Counted from the first letter of the stretch, positions 1 through 13,867 are shown. The stretch is 64,000 nucleotides of DNA from Varanus komodoensis (GCF_004798865.1 NW_025335589.1:15056132-15120131), one strand, 5' to 3'. Translations and numbers: made by a program. The notes: generated by a model not told the origin, from the letters alone.

Positions 1-629
1 ATAAAAGTAGCATTTGCAATTTGCTGCTACACTCATATGGATCTCATAGTGGTGTTGCTAAATTACATAAATGTAGCTTGCAAAACTAATCTCATTTCCA
101 GCTCCCCAGACTGCCATTATTAAGGTGCTAATTTCTTCAGCAACTGGTGTTTTCTTATTCTTGGATTGGGTTCACAGATACTAACTTTCTGGAGTCAACA
201 GTAAGAGCTAGTTGTTTGTTGTTTTTTTACTAGATTGGGATCACTGGCCTAGAGCAAAGACCTCCAAGTATTCTGGAGACAGCAGGATCAACAATTATCC
301 TGAGATAAACAGCTCTACATTTTAATTACAGTTAAAAACAAGAGAGAAGTTAGGAACCTAGATGTTTAACTTTAAGCATTCAGCATACTTGCAAATAACA
401 ACATAGGGGAGAAATGTGAGGCACAGACCATGGCCATTCAAATGTCAACTTATATTATAAATTATTAATAAGTTATTAATGAGTAAGGTTTATTAAGTAA
501 ATGAAACTTTGTACCTGCAGGAAATCATCTCACACTAACAGTGTCCTAAGCCAGAGACCCTCCAGTGTAAGAGGCAGTATGCCACTCAGTACCAATTGCT
601 GGCATGGTGTTTATGTTCTGCTTATTCAG

Positions 630-725
630 CTCATGTTCCTAAATGATCCGGTTGGCCACATGGGAATAGAGTGCTGGACTAGATAGGTAGGTTGGTCTGA
701 TCCAACATAGCTCTTTTCATGATCT
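630..725 (+). mobile_element. Tail of a tRNA-type SINE (family 2)
   Basis: GTGCTGGACTAGATAGGTAG followed by GGTCTGATCCAACATAGCTC is the distal part of the tRNA-derived SINE family also present near 13.9 and 61 kb. The head is missing. Confidence 0.5.
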
Positions 726-819
726 TGAAAGAAAATCCTGCATGGTATCTAATTGTTCTGGTTAAGAAAGAGAAGCCATGATAAGAATACAGAAAACTGC
801 TTGCTACCAGGTCAGGCTA

Positions 820-1112
820 GCTGCAACAGCTGCAGAGAACTACTATGGAATGAGCTCCTCAGAGAGGTACACCTGGTGCCAAGTTTATATTCTTTTCGGC
901 GCCAGGTTAAAACCTTTTTATTTAACTGTTATTTTAAAAACTAATTTAAATTTTAACATTTAACCGTTTTTCATTTAACTTATTTAATTTGCATTTTTGG
1001 TTGTTATTTATTGCTGTTTAATTGTGGTTGTTTTAATGATTGTAAGTCATCCTGAGATGCCATGCATAAGGAATGGCATACAAAAGTTTTAAATGAATAA
1101 ATACTAGATTTA
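820..1112 (+). mobile_element. Old L2 LINE 3' end fragment
   Basis: It resembles the 3' end of the L2 at 19 kb. TGGAATGAGCTCCTCAGAGA and TTTTCGGCGCCAGGTTAAAA correspond to the terminal coding block, then an AT-rich 3' UTR follows and the tail TTGTAAGTCATCCTGAGATG ... AATGAATAAATA. Many differences indicate an old copy. Confidence 0.85.
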
Positions 1113-1115
1113 CTA

Positions 1116-1208
1116 AGACTACAATCCTCTACATACTTACCTGGGCAATATTTTCCTTGAACTTAGTAAATCTTACTTCTGAGTAGGCATGTAGAAGAAT
1201 CCTCTATA
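1116..1208. repeat. Palindromic MITE-like repeat, 'CTTACTTCTGAGTAG' family
   Basis: CAATCCTCTACATACTTACC at one side and CTTACTTCTGAGTAGGCATG at the other form a loose inverted repeat. Similar copies occur at about 1,598, 6,600, 11,945, 25,790 and 36,740. Confidence 0.55.
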
Positions 1209-1597
1209 GGTCACAATTAAAAGATCTTACCCCAAATAAAGAAAGCTTAATGTAAGACAAGTGTGGAGTCTCAGTGTCTAATCCATAGAAACTGGCAAGC
1301 TCGCCAATCACAGGGTGGACCTTTCCTATCTAGCCTGGTGTTGTTCACACGGACTGACCACATCTCTCCATCATCTCCAGTGGAAGTCCCTCCCACCACC
1401 CTTGCTCACACACACTAGTCCTTTTTTTATGGGAGATGCCAGGTATCAAATTTTAAATGTTCTACCACAAAAGCCTTCCTCATTTCCATTATGGGTGTGA
1501 AGTCCTGCAACAAAATTAATTTTCTGATGCCTGGAATTGTGGTTTCCTGGAGGATACTGTCAAGGAGGAGGAGCAGCAGCAGCTGCTGCTTTGTATC

Positions 1598-1670
1598 CTA
1601 ACAATGCAATCCTACACATCCCTACTGGGAAGTAAGTCTTCCAGAGTTCAGTGTAAGGTTGGTACCCAAT
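1598..1670. repeat. Copy of the 'CTTACTTCTGAGTAG' palindromic repeat
   Basis: GCAATCCTACACATCCCTAC then GGGAAGTAAGTCTTCCAGAG. A diverged copy of the family. Confidence 0.5.
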
Positions 1671-3904
1671 GCTAACCACATGTTAGCAAGAAGCAGCACC
1701 AATGCAATGGGAAGCTAGCTGATCCCAGAGCAACTGGAAATGAATGGAAAAGTTTGTTTCTGTAATACAGCAGTTCAGAAGGGAGTTCAGCTTACCTGTC
1801 CCATTACAGAATAAGCATTTCCACTCATTTCTCAGGTTGCCTGGGGAAGCACTAATTTTGTATTGCACTAGCAGTAGGTACTCTGGTAAAACAGAAGCAA
1901 CCCTAGTATAGCAATAGGACTGGTTGGTGCCCTAAGCCTTGAAGAAGTTTGTAGTACTGATGTAATGAGCTGCAAGTTGGAGGGAAATAAATTACTAGAA
2001 CACTAGGTTACAGTTTCTGCAGATTAATTTCCCCTATTGAAGAACCAAAAGGAGCAATTTATTATATTTATTTATATAATTGATTATACTAGGAACATTG
2101 GCCAGTTCTAACACACACAGGAATAGTAGCGAAAGTTGCACGCTATGTACCATAGCCTTATTTATAATTGTGGACAAGCCTGCTCATGTAACCCACTCCT
2201 TTTTTATATAATTGTCAAGTATGTGACAAGGTAGAAAGAACAACCTTACAAAAAGCAAAACATGGTATAAATGTTAGTTGAGAGATAACATTGCAGCTAT
2301 TGCTAATGCTTCATTCCAGGGTGTCTTTGGTCATTTTCTTTACAGTGGAGTAGCACCTGACTAAGAAAGTCACAGGACAGGCAGGCTTGTGTGAAACCAA
2401 TCTGGAGATAGAACAAATACTATGTGGGAAATCTGAAGGACAGAAAACAGTCTTATGTGAAATTTCACACTGCCTTCTTACAAAAACTGAATTCTATGCC
2501 TCTAGTGGGTTGGATGTAAGCCTAGCTAAATGGAGTTCCTGCAGGGGCCTTCTTAATAAATCAAATACTTCCATGACATCCAGTTTTATAAGCAAACTGA
2601 AATCTCTTACCAACTACTGATTAGTCCATTGGTATACAAGAGTGCTCCAAATTTTCTTTAAATGAATAAATACACACACTTATTAAGATCAGTTTGTTCT
2701 TGCCCTTTTCTACTCTAATCTGAAGGGCATGAAAAACAAACTAAATTTGTCTTTGGAAGTATATTTATAGGGGTAGCCAGTAATATATAGTACACAGATG
2801 GGATGATGCTTGCAAGCTGCCCCAGAGATCTCAGATGCTTAAGTAGGAGCATATAATTAACTATAAAAAGTTCAAGGGCTTTGAACTTTTGGGTAAGACA
2901 TTTCATTACCTATAGGAAACTGACCCAGAATACTTATCAATGCATGTAGAAGTATAAGTACATATAATATATATGCATTCGATGCTGGAATGCAGCCTTT
3001 GAGAAAAACTAAAGTATTATTAATAGGATGGAAACATGTTGTCCTGATTACCGTTCATTTAGGCTTCTGATTGCAGTCATTTCCTCCTGTTACTATAGTC
3101 TGCAAGATCTGATCTCGTTATTCAACCATGAAATGGTAACAAATGATCTGTAAATTAACATTATAATGTCACAATTAAGTGAACCCAAACTGAAGTGCCA
3201 GCAGTCACCTGTGAAGCAATATGTCATTTTCAGAAGCTGACAGTGTAATTCTATACATGTCTGCCTAGAATAAGAGTGGGCTTCATATACCCCCTGCTGC
3301 CCCTGCAGTGCCAAAGAAAATTTTTTAAAAAACACAATATGGGTCACATTTAGCTTCAAGGCAAGCTAAATTTGACATGTCCAGTACTCTGTCATGCCCT
3401 ATTTGTAAAAATGAAATGGATGGACAGGAGAGAGGAGGACATTTCATTTCAGGAAAAAAGCTCAACCAACAAGACTTGGTGGGGGCAGCCAGAGGGGAGG
3501 GCCCTATGGGGAAAAAAGTCACTAATCCAGGGGATTGGATGCAGCTAATCACCAGGGCCCCTGTGCCTTTATCTCAGCAAAGGCCCGTGGAGGGCAGATG
3601 GCCTCCCAGACTCCAGATGGCAATGCTGTGCTCCAGTCTTCACAGGCCACTGTCTTAACACTGCCTCTGCTTAGAAGTAAGGGCCATTTCATTTAGCAGA
3701 GTTTACGTGGTTAAGTAGGTTTAGGATTGCAATCCAAGTTTCTTTTTCCAAGAGTTAGCTTACAGTAGACATACAGTCATTGTATACAGTTACATTAAAC
3801 ACACTTAAGAGGGAGCAAAGCTCAGTAAGATACAGAATTACTTCTAGTAGGCAATATATTTCTGCTCTCATGCTATAAGAGTTTTAGTTGGTCAGTTAGA
3901 TATT
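1671..3904. other. No gene seen
   Basis: AT-rich intron-like sequence. Short frames only, none resembling a known protein. No repeat recognised apart from a weak possible MITE fragment near 3,700. Confidence 0.6.
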
Positions 3905-4122
3905 TGCATTTCATTGATACCCTGCCTTGTTAACTCTTGCAAGGAAATCAACTGACATGATCCTTCACTCCATTTTATCCTCCCAACAAACCTGTGAGGT
4001 CAATTAGGCTAAGAGTCTGTGATTTGCCCAAAGTCATCCAGAGAGCTTCATGATAAGTGGGAACTAAAACCCAGATCTCCTAAGTCCCAGTCCAGCATTC
4101 TAACCACTTCTCCACACTGGAA
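3905..4122 (-). mobile_element. tRNA-derived SINE with L2-type tail (family 1)
   Basis: The reverse complement reads as the common squamate SINE: CCAGTGTGG ... AGTGGTTAGAATGCTGG, then the B-box region, then CACTCAGCC-type body and AACCTGTGAGG-related segments. In the + strand one sees AACCTGTGAGGTCAATTAGG and CATTCTAACCACTTCTCCAC. Confidence 0.8.
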
Positions 4123-4289
4123 GAAAAAAGGGCAGCTCTGTGTAGAAGTGAAGAGAAGCAGTTATTGCTTTTTTGTTGATGGTGGTTAGAAATTCTGTTT
4201 AACATAAAATAGATACATGCAAATATGCAAGCAATTCCTGACACAAAATAGCAAGAAAAAGGAGTGTTGTACATTCAGTTTTATGGTAG

Positions 4290-4865
4290 ACTTAGTAGCT
4301 TAGTAACTTTTGCAGCCAAGAAATTAAAAGATGCTTGCTCCTTGGGAGGAAAGCTATGGTAAATCTAGACAGCATACTAAAAAGCAGAGACATCACCCTG
4401 CCAACACAAGTGTGTATGACCAAGGCTATGGTTTTCCCAGTTGCAATGTATGGCTGTGAAAGTTGTACCATAAGGAAGGCTGAGCACCGAATAATTGAGG
4501 CCTTTGAATTGTGGTGCTAGAGAAGACTCCTGCAAGTCCCTTGGACTGCAAGGCGATCAAACCAATCAGTCCTAGAGGAGATCAACCCTGACTGCTCCTT
4601 AGAAAGCCAGATACTAAAAATGAAATTCAAATACTTTGGACACCTCATGAGAAGGAAGGACTCCCTGGAGAAGAGCCTAATGCTAGAACAATTGACGGAA
4701 AAAGAAGAGGATGGCAGAGAATGAGGTAGCTAGATGGAGTCACTGAAGCAGTTGGTGTGAGCTTAAGTGGACTCCGGGGGATGGTGGAGGACAGGAAGGC
4801 CTGGGGGAATGTTGTCCATGGGGTCACGATGGGTCAGACATGACTTCGCGACTAACAACAAAAAC
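4290..4865 (+). mobile_element. Bov-B (RTE clade) LINE 3' fragment
   Basis: The fragment reads as the C-terminal part of the Bov-B protein: LGRKAMVNLDSILKSRDITL, KAMVFPVAMYGCES, KAEHRIIEAFELWC, RRLLQVPWTARRSNQS and FGHLMRRKDSLEKSLML. It is truncated at the 5' end, and the ORF is dead: a TAG replaces the Trp codon after FELWC, and the frame is lost soon after SLML. The end GGGTCACGATGGGTCAGACA ... GACTAACAACAA is the Bov-B 3' terminus. Bov-B is a LINE known for patchy, horizontally acquired distribution and is abundant in squamates. Confidence 0.93.
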
Positions 4866-5047
4866 AACTTTTCCAGGTCCTTCTTTGTTACTTTGTTTAA
4901 TAAGCATTAAAATGTTTTTTTTTAATCAAGTGTCTATAACTCAGTGCACAAACAAAATGCACTAGATAGACCTTAGGTTTGATCAGGTAGACCTTTGGTT
5001 TGATCCATGATAGTTCTTCTTCCGAAACCTTGTGCCTTCCATACATG

Positions 5048-5119
5048 TTTGGACTACATCACCCAGAATTCCCAGTCAATGGCCCTGCTGGATGGGATTT
5101 CTGGGAGTTGTAGTCCAAA
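5048..5119. repeat. Palindromic MITE-like element with 21-bp inverted ends
   Basis: TTTGGACTACATCACCCAGA at 5,048 and its near-complement CTGGGAGTTGTAGTCCAAA ending at 5,119 differ at two positions over 21 bp. The flank GGCCAGCAGGTTGAGAAAG probably belongs to the same repeat. Confidence 0.6.
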
Positions 5120-5159
5120 TGCCTCTGAAGGCCAGCAGGTTGAGAAAGACTGGTATAAA

Positions 5160-6595
5160 TAATGAAAGCATGACTCTCAAAATCTACATAAAGACCCATA
5201 GGGGAAAAGCTTTGGAACCTGCCCCATAAGCCTATGTTTAATTGGCTTTGATCAAGAACATCACATGGACATAAAGAAGCACTGGATGATCACAAATATG
5301 GATGACAGTGATTCTCATGACTGGTATGAGTGCTGTTGTTAACTATATTTATGGCCAAGTACTTTCAAGGAACACTGGGATACATCACACAGTTAGAGAT
5401 TCTAGTGTGTGGAGTAGCCCTACGCAGCCTGAATTTAGATTATTATAATGATTTGTTCATCTAAACATATGACCCAAAAGCTGCAGCCAGGAGTCAGCAA
5501 CCTTTGAGAGTCATGGGCATATTAGATGATTTGAGCACCTCCACAAAATTGTCACCATAGGTGATGAGAAAAAAGGAGCAACTTGCTCAGAAAACTGCAT
5601 ACAAGGTAGAGACAGAACCTGAGTCCCACCACACTAGCAGCTCATTTGACCTCACAGTTTCTAGCTCCAAGGGTATCCTTTTTACTGCAATTCCAGCTGC
5701 TAGTTAGAAAATCTGTTGTATTGGTTAAAAAGCATGTTTGGTAGGACACCCTGGCAGACAGCAGGAAAGTCTGCCTTTAAAAGTTCAGCTCTTAGCAATG
5801 CTGCTTATTGATCTTCTCTTTGGAAAACTTAGCAAGTTTATTTAGTCTGTACAGTAACCTGAGATACAGACTAATCCCGAGTTAAGATAGTCCTTTTCTT
5901 AAACTTGCTTATAAATTACTAAAATATCTCACTGGCAATACTCAAATGACAGAGGAATGGGGACTGCAGGGATGCCCTTAAACACTTCAGCAAGCTCTTA
6001 CTTTGACTTTCTGCAATTATATAATGGTCTCCCATTACCTTTTAAAAATAGTAGCTGGGGGAGGGTCAGAAGAAAGAGGAAGGTGGTCAGGCACCCTCTT
6101 AATCCAAACACTGTCTACTTGTTTTTTTAATTGTATGGCACTACTGCAAAATATAGTGATAGGATGTACTTAGTAAAGCAACTAAGTTTTGCTTAGCCAC
6201 CCTGCCACACTTAAAGAAATTGCAAGCCTAGATTAGCTACGTGTATATTTTTTTTCACATACAACCTACACCTAGTTGTCTTGCAGAAGCACAAGCAAAA
6301 TGTTCTGATCCAGCCCTACCTTGCAAATGTCAGTGCTGACCATATTGTATCCAGTGTCACATACTGGTTACATGACATGACTGTGATGGGATTGTCTGCA
6401 AGTTCTAGGGGTTTCTTTGAAGAAAAGAAAAAACAATTCTTTCAAATGTGTTTTAAAAGCATTTTAGTCAATTAGTTATGCTTAAAAACTGTGGCAAACA
6501 TATCAAATCTTTCTTTTCAGTGATCTTGCCAAAGCTAAAATCTGATAACCATGTTTTGTCATAGGAGTTCACTGATTTCAGAAAGCAGGCAATGA
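5160..6595. other. No gene seen
   Basis: Intron-like AT-rich DNA without a recognised repeat or plausible exon. Confidence 0.6.
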
Positions 6596-6599
6596 AGAG

Positions 6600-6695
6600 C
6601 AATGCAGATCCATACATATTTACTCAGATGTAAGTTCTTCTGTGTTCAGTTGGGTTTACTTCCCAGTAAATGTGTTTCTGATTGCAGTCTTAGAT
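6600..6695. repeat. Copy of the 'CTTACTTCTGAGTAG' palindromic repeat
   Basis: TTTACTCAGATGTAAGTTC and TTTACTTCCCAGTAAATGTG with TTGCAGTC at the end match the two arms of the family. Confidence 0.55.
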
Positions 6696-9600
6696 TTACA
6701 AAACTCTTTTTTAAAAGAGTGCTCAACTAGACAGTACATGGCAATCATGAGTAACAACCTCTAAATTTCTTTTTAATGAAAGCCACCATGGGAGGCTTCA
6801 GTTTGAAGCAGAGGATATGTGACAGGAGCTGTGACAGGAGCTGCTGAACCTCTGGCCATTTTTCTATGTTAGCCTTGCCCCAAAACTGCTTTCCCATCCT
6901 TGGGGGGAAAAGAAGGGTGTTTCCATGATATGGGTGGAAAGGTAGCTGAAGGGATGATCTTGAATGAAAGCATTCAACGAGGAATGATAGCTTCAGAGGA
7001 GGGAGCATTAACCAGGCCCTCTGCCACCCCTCAATTCCTTTCCTCTCAATCTCAGCATATGCTTTTCTTGCAACTGTATGAACTGATAATATTAAAATAG
7101 TGTTTTGATTTTCTAAGATGGTACGTGATCCCTGCCGCTAAACAAGCAAAAGATGGAATGTCTAGGAAGCAGCATTTCACTAACATCAGAACACAATGTC
7201 ACACTTGTACACAAAATATCCTGGACAGTCACTGAATGTAGCAACTCAAAATAATGGAATTCTACACCTGCATTATGCATGCTTTGGAAAGACAGATTTT
7301 TTATATTTTTTTTTAAGTTCCTGGGTTGTTTGATTCCCCCCCCGCCCCACTCCCCACTGCTTTACCGGCCTGCTCTGTGTAATGCAAATGCCTTTATAAT
7401 TCTGTAGTACTGGCATGCAGAGCACCAGTTCTGCTTGCTACCTCTGTACCTTGGTGAAAGAACTCATGAACCAGCCAGGTTTTGTGTTCACATGTAACAA
7501 CTACCCATAGTTAAAACAAACCAGACTTTGCAATTCAATCACAAACCATGGGTTCCATTCCAGGATATAGAACTCATTATTCCAGGTTCACATGTAACAT
7601 CAACCTACTGATTCAACAATCCATACTTTAGATTGTCAATATGTGAAGCAGATCAATGTGTCCTAGTAAATCAGAATCTTGCTAGTCTTACGACTTTGAC
7701 ACACTGACTGAACATTTATACTTAATAACATGTTCTTGGTTAAATGATCTTTTAAGTGGAAAAAGAGTAACTATGTCAATACTGTCATGCATCTTCTTCT
7801 TTTGACATCCCATTAGCCTAAGCAGCCTCTAGTGATATACCAATAGTGAAAGCTGGTACAAGAAGCTTTCTGGTGAAACCTATTCACTAGCTTAGGTTAT
7901 TGCTGAATATCAGTAGCATAAGTGGAGCAACCATGTTAAGTACTGTCCAAAAAGGACTTACCACACTTTCCATTCCCAGCCAGTTTTTAAAATGGAATAC
8001 AAAACATGCACAAACCACAGCATTAAAAATGCACCGAGAGTTATGCAATATGCTATTTCAGTTTACTTCTACTATAGAACTATATAATATGAGAGATACA
8101 TATGCACTAGCTTGATGGAGTTTTCCACTATCTGTATGTAATGAGATGTGCATATAAGTATTTCAACTTTCAAGTCATGCAATTTTGTGCTGAAAAGTGT
8201 TACACATCCTTTAACAATGGATTTTGAGGCCTAAATGTATCTTTAACTGATACTTCACTACTGATGCATTTGGTTGTTTTGCAGAATTCTGTATATTTTG
8301 AAAAATCCGTAGCAAACTAGTTACAGAAAAATAATTCAGCCCAACACTACATGTAGTTAGCTTTGCAAACTGGCTTGCAACATATTATTCTGAAATTATG
8401 TTACCTTCTACATCAGCACAAGAAATCTTTGGTTTGTTTCAACTGCTTTGAAAGAGTTATTGTTTCACCAGTAATCCTCTTGAATGGCATTTTAAACATT
8501 TTTGTTGTTGTTGTTGCTGTTTCCAATAATGAAAGGTGATTTATCCCAGAAGTGGATGAAACAGGCAGCCTGGTGAAACTCATCCTTCATTTCACAGCTA
8601 TCCAAACACCCAACATGAATTTGTTCTATATAAAAATTGATTCATGAATGCAGGAGGCCCACTGCAGCTGAAGCATGAACCGAGACCTCTTTGGTAAAGT
8701 CAGCAGTCTCTACCAGGTGATCTATAGGGAGGATTTCCCCCTGGCTGACCTAGCCTATGGGATCTCTGCCAAACATATCTTTTTTTTAATCTGGAAATAA
8801 TTCTTAGAGTCATTACATGTGTTTAGAATTGCTTTCTCAAATGTGGAATGTTATGTGTACATATAAACGTTAATTTCAGTTCAAAATTAAAAGATCCCAA
8901 GTGTTGCATAAGCAACATATAAACTCTTTGCTAGATATTTCTGACATTCTTAGTGCAGTCCTGTGAATGTTGGCCATCTTTTATGTAGCCACACACTTCA
9001 AACCATATGCACACACTGCTCAAGCCCAACTGGTTACAGTGATAACAGTGTACCCAGTGTCCAACAGCTTTTTGTGTGCAACTGATGGCAGAGTGTCACA
9101 AAAGGGGTCATCCTCAGCATTATTTTTTTGTGCAAATCCCCCCCCCAAATAATTAAGAAATGACAGTGCACACCAATTGTGCAATAAAACATTCACTTGG
9201 AAAGGCCCCAAGACTGCTACCAAATGTCAATGATACGATGCAGGTGGCATTCCTAGGCCACATGTTTTGAATACTTCCCATAATCTGGGTACCAGATCAT
9301 AGCTGTAGAACAATCCACTGCTTCCCATATCCTATTACAAAAAGCAAGGCTGGTTCTGGAACAGGACATAGAAATGTTTTAATAAAGAAGATTGTCTAAA
9401 GTTAAACATGCTTTTCCATTGAGCAGAAAGAAAATGAAACTACACTATTAATTTCTAGCTCTTCTGCAGAAGAATCAGAATAAAGCACTACCTCTCACTT
9501 TATTTTTGGAAACTTAAAAAAAATCTCTCAGACAAACATAAGTTTTGATTGGGAAACTTACACTAACTTACCAGTTAAAAGAAATCCAGGATGAGCCATT

Positions 9601-11225
9601 TTAAGGATAGTCATTTTATGAATGTTTGCATATTCTACTCTTCAGATCTTCAAAGTAACCATTTAATATGCTGAATAGCAACAATTCCATGGATAGTTGT
9701 ATTCTCACCCAGGAATTAACAACACTTACAAATAAATAAAAAGGTCTTTCTTCTGTTTACCAACCTAAATATTGTAGGAAGGCTCAAAACATAGTGGATA
9801 TTTTGTGAAAACAGTCTGCAGATCTTCACAAGCAAGGCCATGAGATTCTTTAATTCCATAAATGCATATTTCAGTTGACATATATGGGCACTCTTGGCTC
9901 TGGGCATGAGCCAAGAGAGAAAGAGAGACCACTTTTCATTGAAACCATATGGAGCAACTAACATAGAAACCAACAAAATTCTTCCATTTATTCTCTGGAA
10001 CTACAGCCTTCAGGGAAATCCTGTTAGTATAATAAAAAGGCAAATATTGAGCAAGGGCTTCATTATGTTAATACTTTGAAACATCATAAGTGGGAGGTGA
10101 GTAAACTCAGACACAAATACCAAGAAGAATGTTCTTTGTTGAACTGCATTAATTGTGGTTCCTCATCCTTCTTCCCCACCCTGTCAGGGCAAGATTCTAT
10201 GTGACCAAATACATTTGGAAACTCAGATATGGCTGTGTAGAAATCAATCAATCTAGAATTATTCAGCATCATATGGCTACATTTAAGGGCCTGCAAAATA
10301 CTACTCAGCTGAATTAAAGAAGCACATGTTGCATAATCCAAAGCAAGTTTAATAAATATGTTACTCTAAGTTCAAGGGGGTTTCCTGTCTGCTACATGTG
10401 TTTGGGACTGCTGATGGAATCTAATTTTTTGGAGGGGCAGAAGGAGGATTTTTCTTAATGATTAGCAAGAACCACACATTTGTTGTGTGATAAATTAACT
10501 CTGTATGGACTCCTTGTAACACCGTGTGTGTGAGTGAAACATTTGGCATCCTTATTTTATTTCCCCACTTCTAGAGTTTGGATTTGTGCCCCTCTGGAAA
10601 TGTTCTCTTAAAACTTTGGGCTCCCTTATTCACATCATTGGTGCATATGCATGATTCCTCTTTAAAAGTTTATTCCAAACCATATGGCTCAACTTAAGCT
10701 GCTTTGGTTATGGCATGCCAGTTTTCCTAATCTACAATACACATGGGGGGATGTGGTGAACAATATGATTGACCACATTTTTCTTTCTTGCCTAATCTAA
10801 TGAATCAGATACCTATTTCAGCTGGATGCATGCATGGATATAGAAGGCCAATAAAAAGGGTACTTTTCTGCTTTGCTCATCACTCCTTTCCATTCCATCC
10901 CAACTTGACAGAAGTGTAACTGTAGTCATTTATTTCCAGAAGGTAGCTATGTCAGTGTGCTGCAGCATAAGTTAAAAATAAATAACCTATTTTGTGCATC
11001 AGATGACGTGGACAGTGCCTATGAAAATTTATGCAAGCAATGTGGTTGTTGTTAGGGCTCTTAATGATTCTGTTGTCATTTCTTCATTTATTTAGGATAA
11101 ATTTACCTTAAGCATTGAAGTGAATGGACTTGACTTAAACTAACATTCTTGCACTCATAAAGTTCACAAAGAATCCAACTGCCTAAAAGAAAAGTATCTG
11201 TTGGGCAGCTCAACAATGGATTAAA
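6696..11225. other. No gene seen; weak repeat near 7.5 kb
   Basis: Mostly unique AT-rich DNA. At 7,480-7,640 GTTCACATGTAACA occurs twice, about 95 bp apart, with CAAACCATGGG between, perhaps a decayed MITE. A (TTG)n stretch is at about 8,500. Confidence 0.5.
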
Positions 11226-11420
11226 TGCAGAATTTATTTACTGCATTTCATGTAACACTCAATAGCCCAAGCTGTCTAGGCAGTCCACAACAATCAAAAC
11301 TATAAAAACCAGTGTGATAAAATACCATGTAAAAGTCTAAAACTACAGTATAAGATAAAAAAAAACCTGCAGCAAAGATGATATTTAAAATACAGTAACA
11401 GATTTTAAACAGAAACTGAA
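11226..11420 (-). mobile_element. Old L2 LINE 3' end fragment
   Basis: The reverse complement ends GATTGTTGTGGACTGCCTAG, AGCTTGGGCTATTGAGTG, then GCAGTAAATAAATTC, the L2 tail pattern. Confidence 0.65.
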
Positions 11421-13140
11421 AGACTAAAATACTTTGAAAAATAAAGGCTTCACTGGTACTGTTAAGAGCACAAAGTGGCACCAAGCAAGCCTCTCTGGGG
11501 AGCTCAAAAGGCCCTCTTCTAAAGGCTTTGTTGTTCCAGATATGATGGGAACAGAGGCTACCATGGTGGAACCAGGAAGCTGTGATGGTCAAGCAACAAC
11601 AAACAGGAAACCAGAAGGTCCAGTAGGCTGGTAGAGGCTATAGCCACCAACCTTTCTCTACATTGCACTGGTTGCTGACCACCCTCTTAAGCTCTTTAGC
11701 AACTTCCTCCCTCCACATATGAACACACACCCAGTCCCACATACTTCAAGCATATAACCTCTGCTAAGTGACAAAGAATCAGGTGTAATACTGAACAGAT
11801 GAACAGCCAATACAAAACCCTGAGCACTCTAGGCATGCAAAAATCCATTCCTGGCTTGGCCAATACAAGACATAGCAAAATTAATTCCAGGCTGTGTCAA
11901 CCAACAGCCAATGGAAGTCCACAGAAAGTTTCAGATCACAGCGCAATCGTATACATGTCCATTCAAAAGTAAATCCAACTGATTTCAGCAGGTTTTACTC
12001 ACAAATATCTCCACCTTGATATACCTGCCTGGTGCCCTAGAACCATGCTGAACTATCCTATGGATTTAAGGGGCATGGGATTGTGCCCTTGTCATCTTTC
12101 AATTTTATCTTGAAAGTTTTATCTTGAAAAACACCCAGTGTTTTAGCTAATGAGTGGTAGAGAAACATATAAATAAATGATTACCACACAAAAAGTGAAA
12201 GTGAATGGGTAAGTGGGAGTGAAAGCTGCTCAAGAACTTATATGAATGCAGCCATAGTGGAAAAAAAACTTTGTGTAATGAGCTGCTGCTGCTGCTTCTT
12301 TTTAAGATGTCAGTGATGAAGGGCTACCAGCATTATTTCAATGTATAAAGTTCACATGATGTTTTTCGTATATCCTGAAAGATCAAGGCTGTGAAAATCA
12401 GTTCAGACTTTATGTCTTCCATGTAGCATGGGACAGTCAGAATTCTGAAGCATGGCAAATTGTTCTATTCAAGTAATTTCGTGTGATATTAAAAATTATT
12501 CTTCCAAAATTGCTTCTGACATTTTCCAGAGTGTTGCCAAGCAGATATATCTGTTCCTGGTTTAGCTATGCCGAAAAGAATTTTCTTATAAGAAATTGCC
12601 ATTGGGTACAGGGTACAACAGAAGGTTATACAATTACCTGCTGTTTTTAATATTTAAAAAATCTTAAGGAATTCAAACTTCATTTGTTAGATCTAACCTA
12701 GCTGGCACAGAAGCTTTTCCAGTCCTCGCAGAAACCAACTCATACTCACCAGTCAGTAGGAAACTGAGTTGCAGAAACACAGCTGATCAAAAGGGTCTGT
12801 AACAGCAGGATACCCTAGACTGTTTGGTTTTAATGTATGGAACCTTGGTGTTGCAAGGAGTTTTCCTAAATACTGCATGAAGATCTTTCCAAAGTTACGA
12901 TCATGTCCTTCTAAATACTTAACCATTTTCCTGTTAATGTCCTCCCACACTTGAGATGGTTTTTTAGCACACCTGAGTACTTAGCCACCTCCTGTGAATA
13001 ACAGGGAACAATTTTATTCTGCCTCTCCACCCATCCACACCGCCACCCATAGTTATTGCTGCTGCTTCCCTACTGTTTTCCCAATGGTTTCATTTACTGT
13101 ATCTACTTAGCTGCCTCAACTCATGTCTTTTAGTAATCTT
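11421..13140. other. No gene seen; one MITE copy near 11.95 kb
   Basis: A copy of the palindromic family lies at about 11,945-12,015 (GCGCAATCGTATACATGTCC). Otherwise unique AT-rich sequence, with a short CTG run near 12,283. Confidence 0.5.
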
Positions 13141-13142
13141 CC

Positions 13143-13260
13143 TTCAATAAGGGCACCATCCTATACATGTTCAGACAGAAAGATGTCCTATAGCTCCCAG
13201 CATTCAACCAATCATGTATGTTCAGACATTGAAAGCACCCCAGTTCCCAGCATACTCCTC
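13143..13260. repeat. Copy of the 'TTTAGACAGAAA' palindromic repeat
   Basis: CACCATCCTATACATGTTCAGACAGAAAG is a variant of the arm seen in clearer form at 35,387 and 28,533. Followed by CTCCCAGCAT. Confidence 0.5.
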
Positions 13261-13867
13261 CAAGCAGAGCTGCTGTAAAGATGGTGTCAACCATAGTCTG
13301 TCTTTGGACTAAACATGGTATTATACCTTTAGACTCTTTGGAGTGGAGGAGAGATCTGGGAGCCACCATTTAACTTCACACACTGGTCCAGGGTTAACTA
13401 CTTTCTGTATAACTGTTTGAATCTCCCATTGGTAATCTCACCAGATCCTGAGGACATGGGCCAGCAATGAGCATTTTGCTGAGGGATTCCCCCTCAGAAT
13501 TAGACCAGAATTTTCCTAGCTTATCTAAGAAGCAAACATAGACAAACCATTCAAACATGGTTCAATCATGCCCACCAATCAGGCCCACAGCATTCCAGAA
13601 AGAAATGGAATTCCCCAGGAATAAAGAAAGTAGATCATATGCCTCAGGTTAGGAGGCAGAACCAAAGTGTAGGCCACAGAACCTGTCTTGTGCCCCTTAA
13701 AACAGACTGCTGCCTTCAGGTGGGATGGAAGAAGTTGCCTGTCCCATTGTCAAAGGAAGATCCAACAGCCCTTCCAGTTGCTTTGTGATTATGGAAAACA
13801 GCATCATCTTGCCTTCACCTCAAGCAGCAAAATATCAAAGGCCAGCCTTAGGCATTCGTGGAAATAT

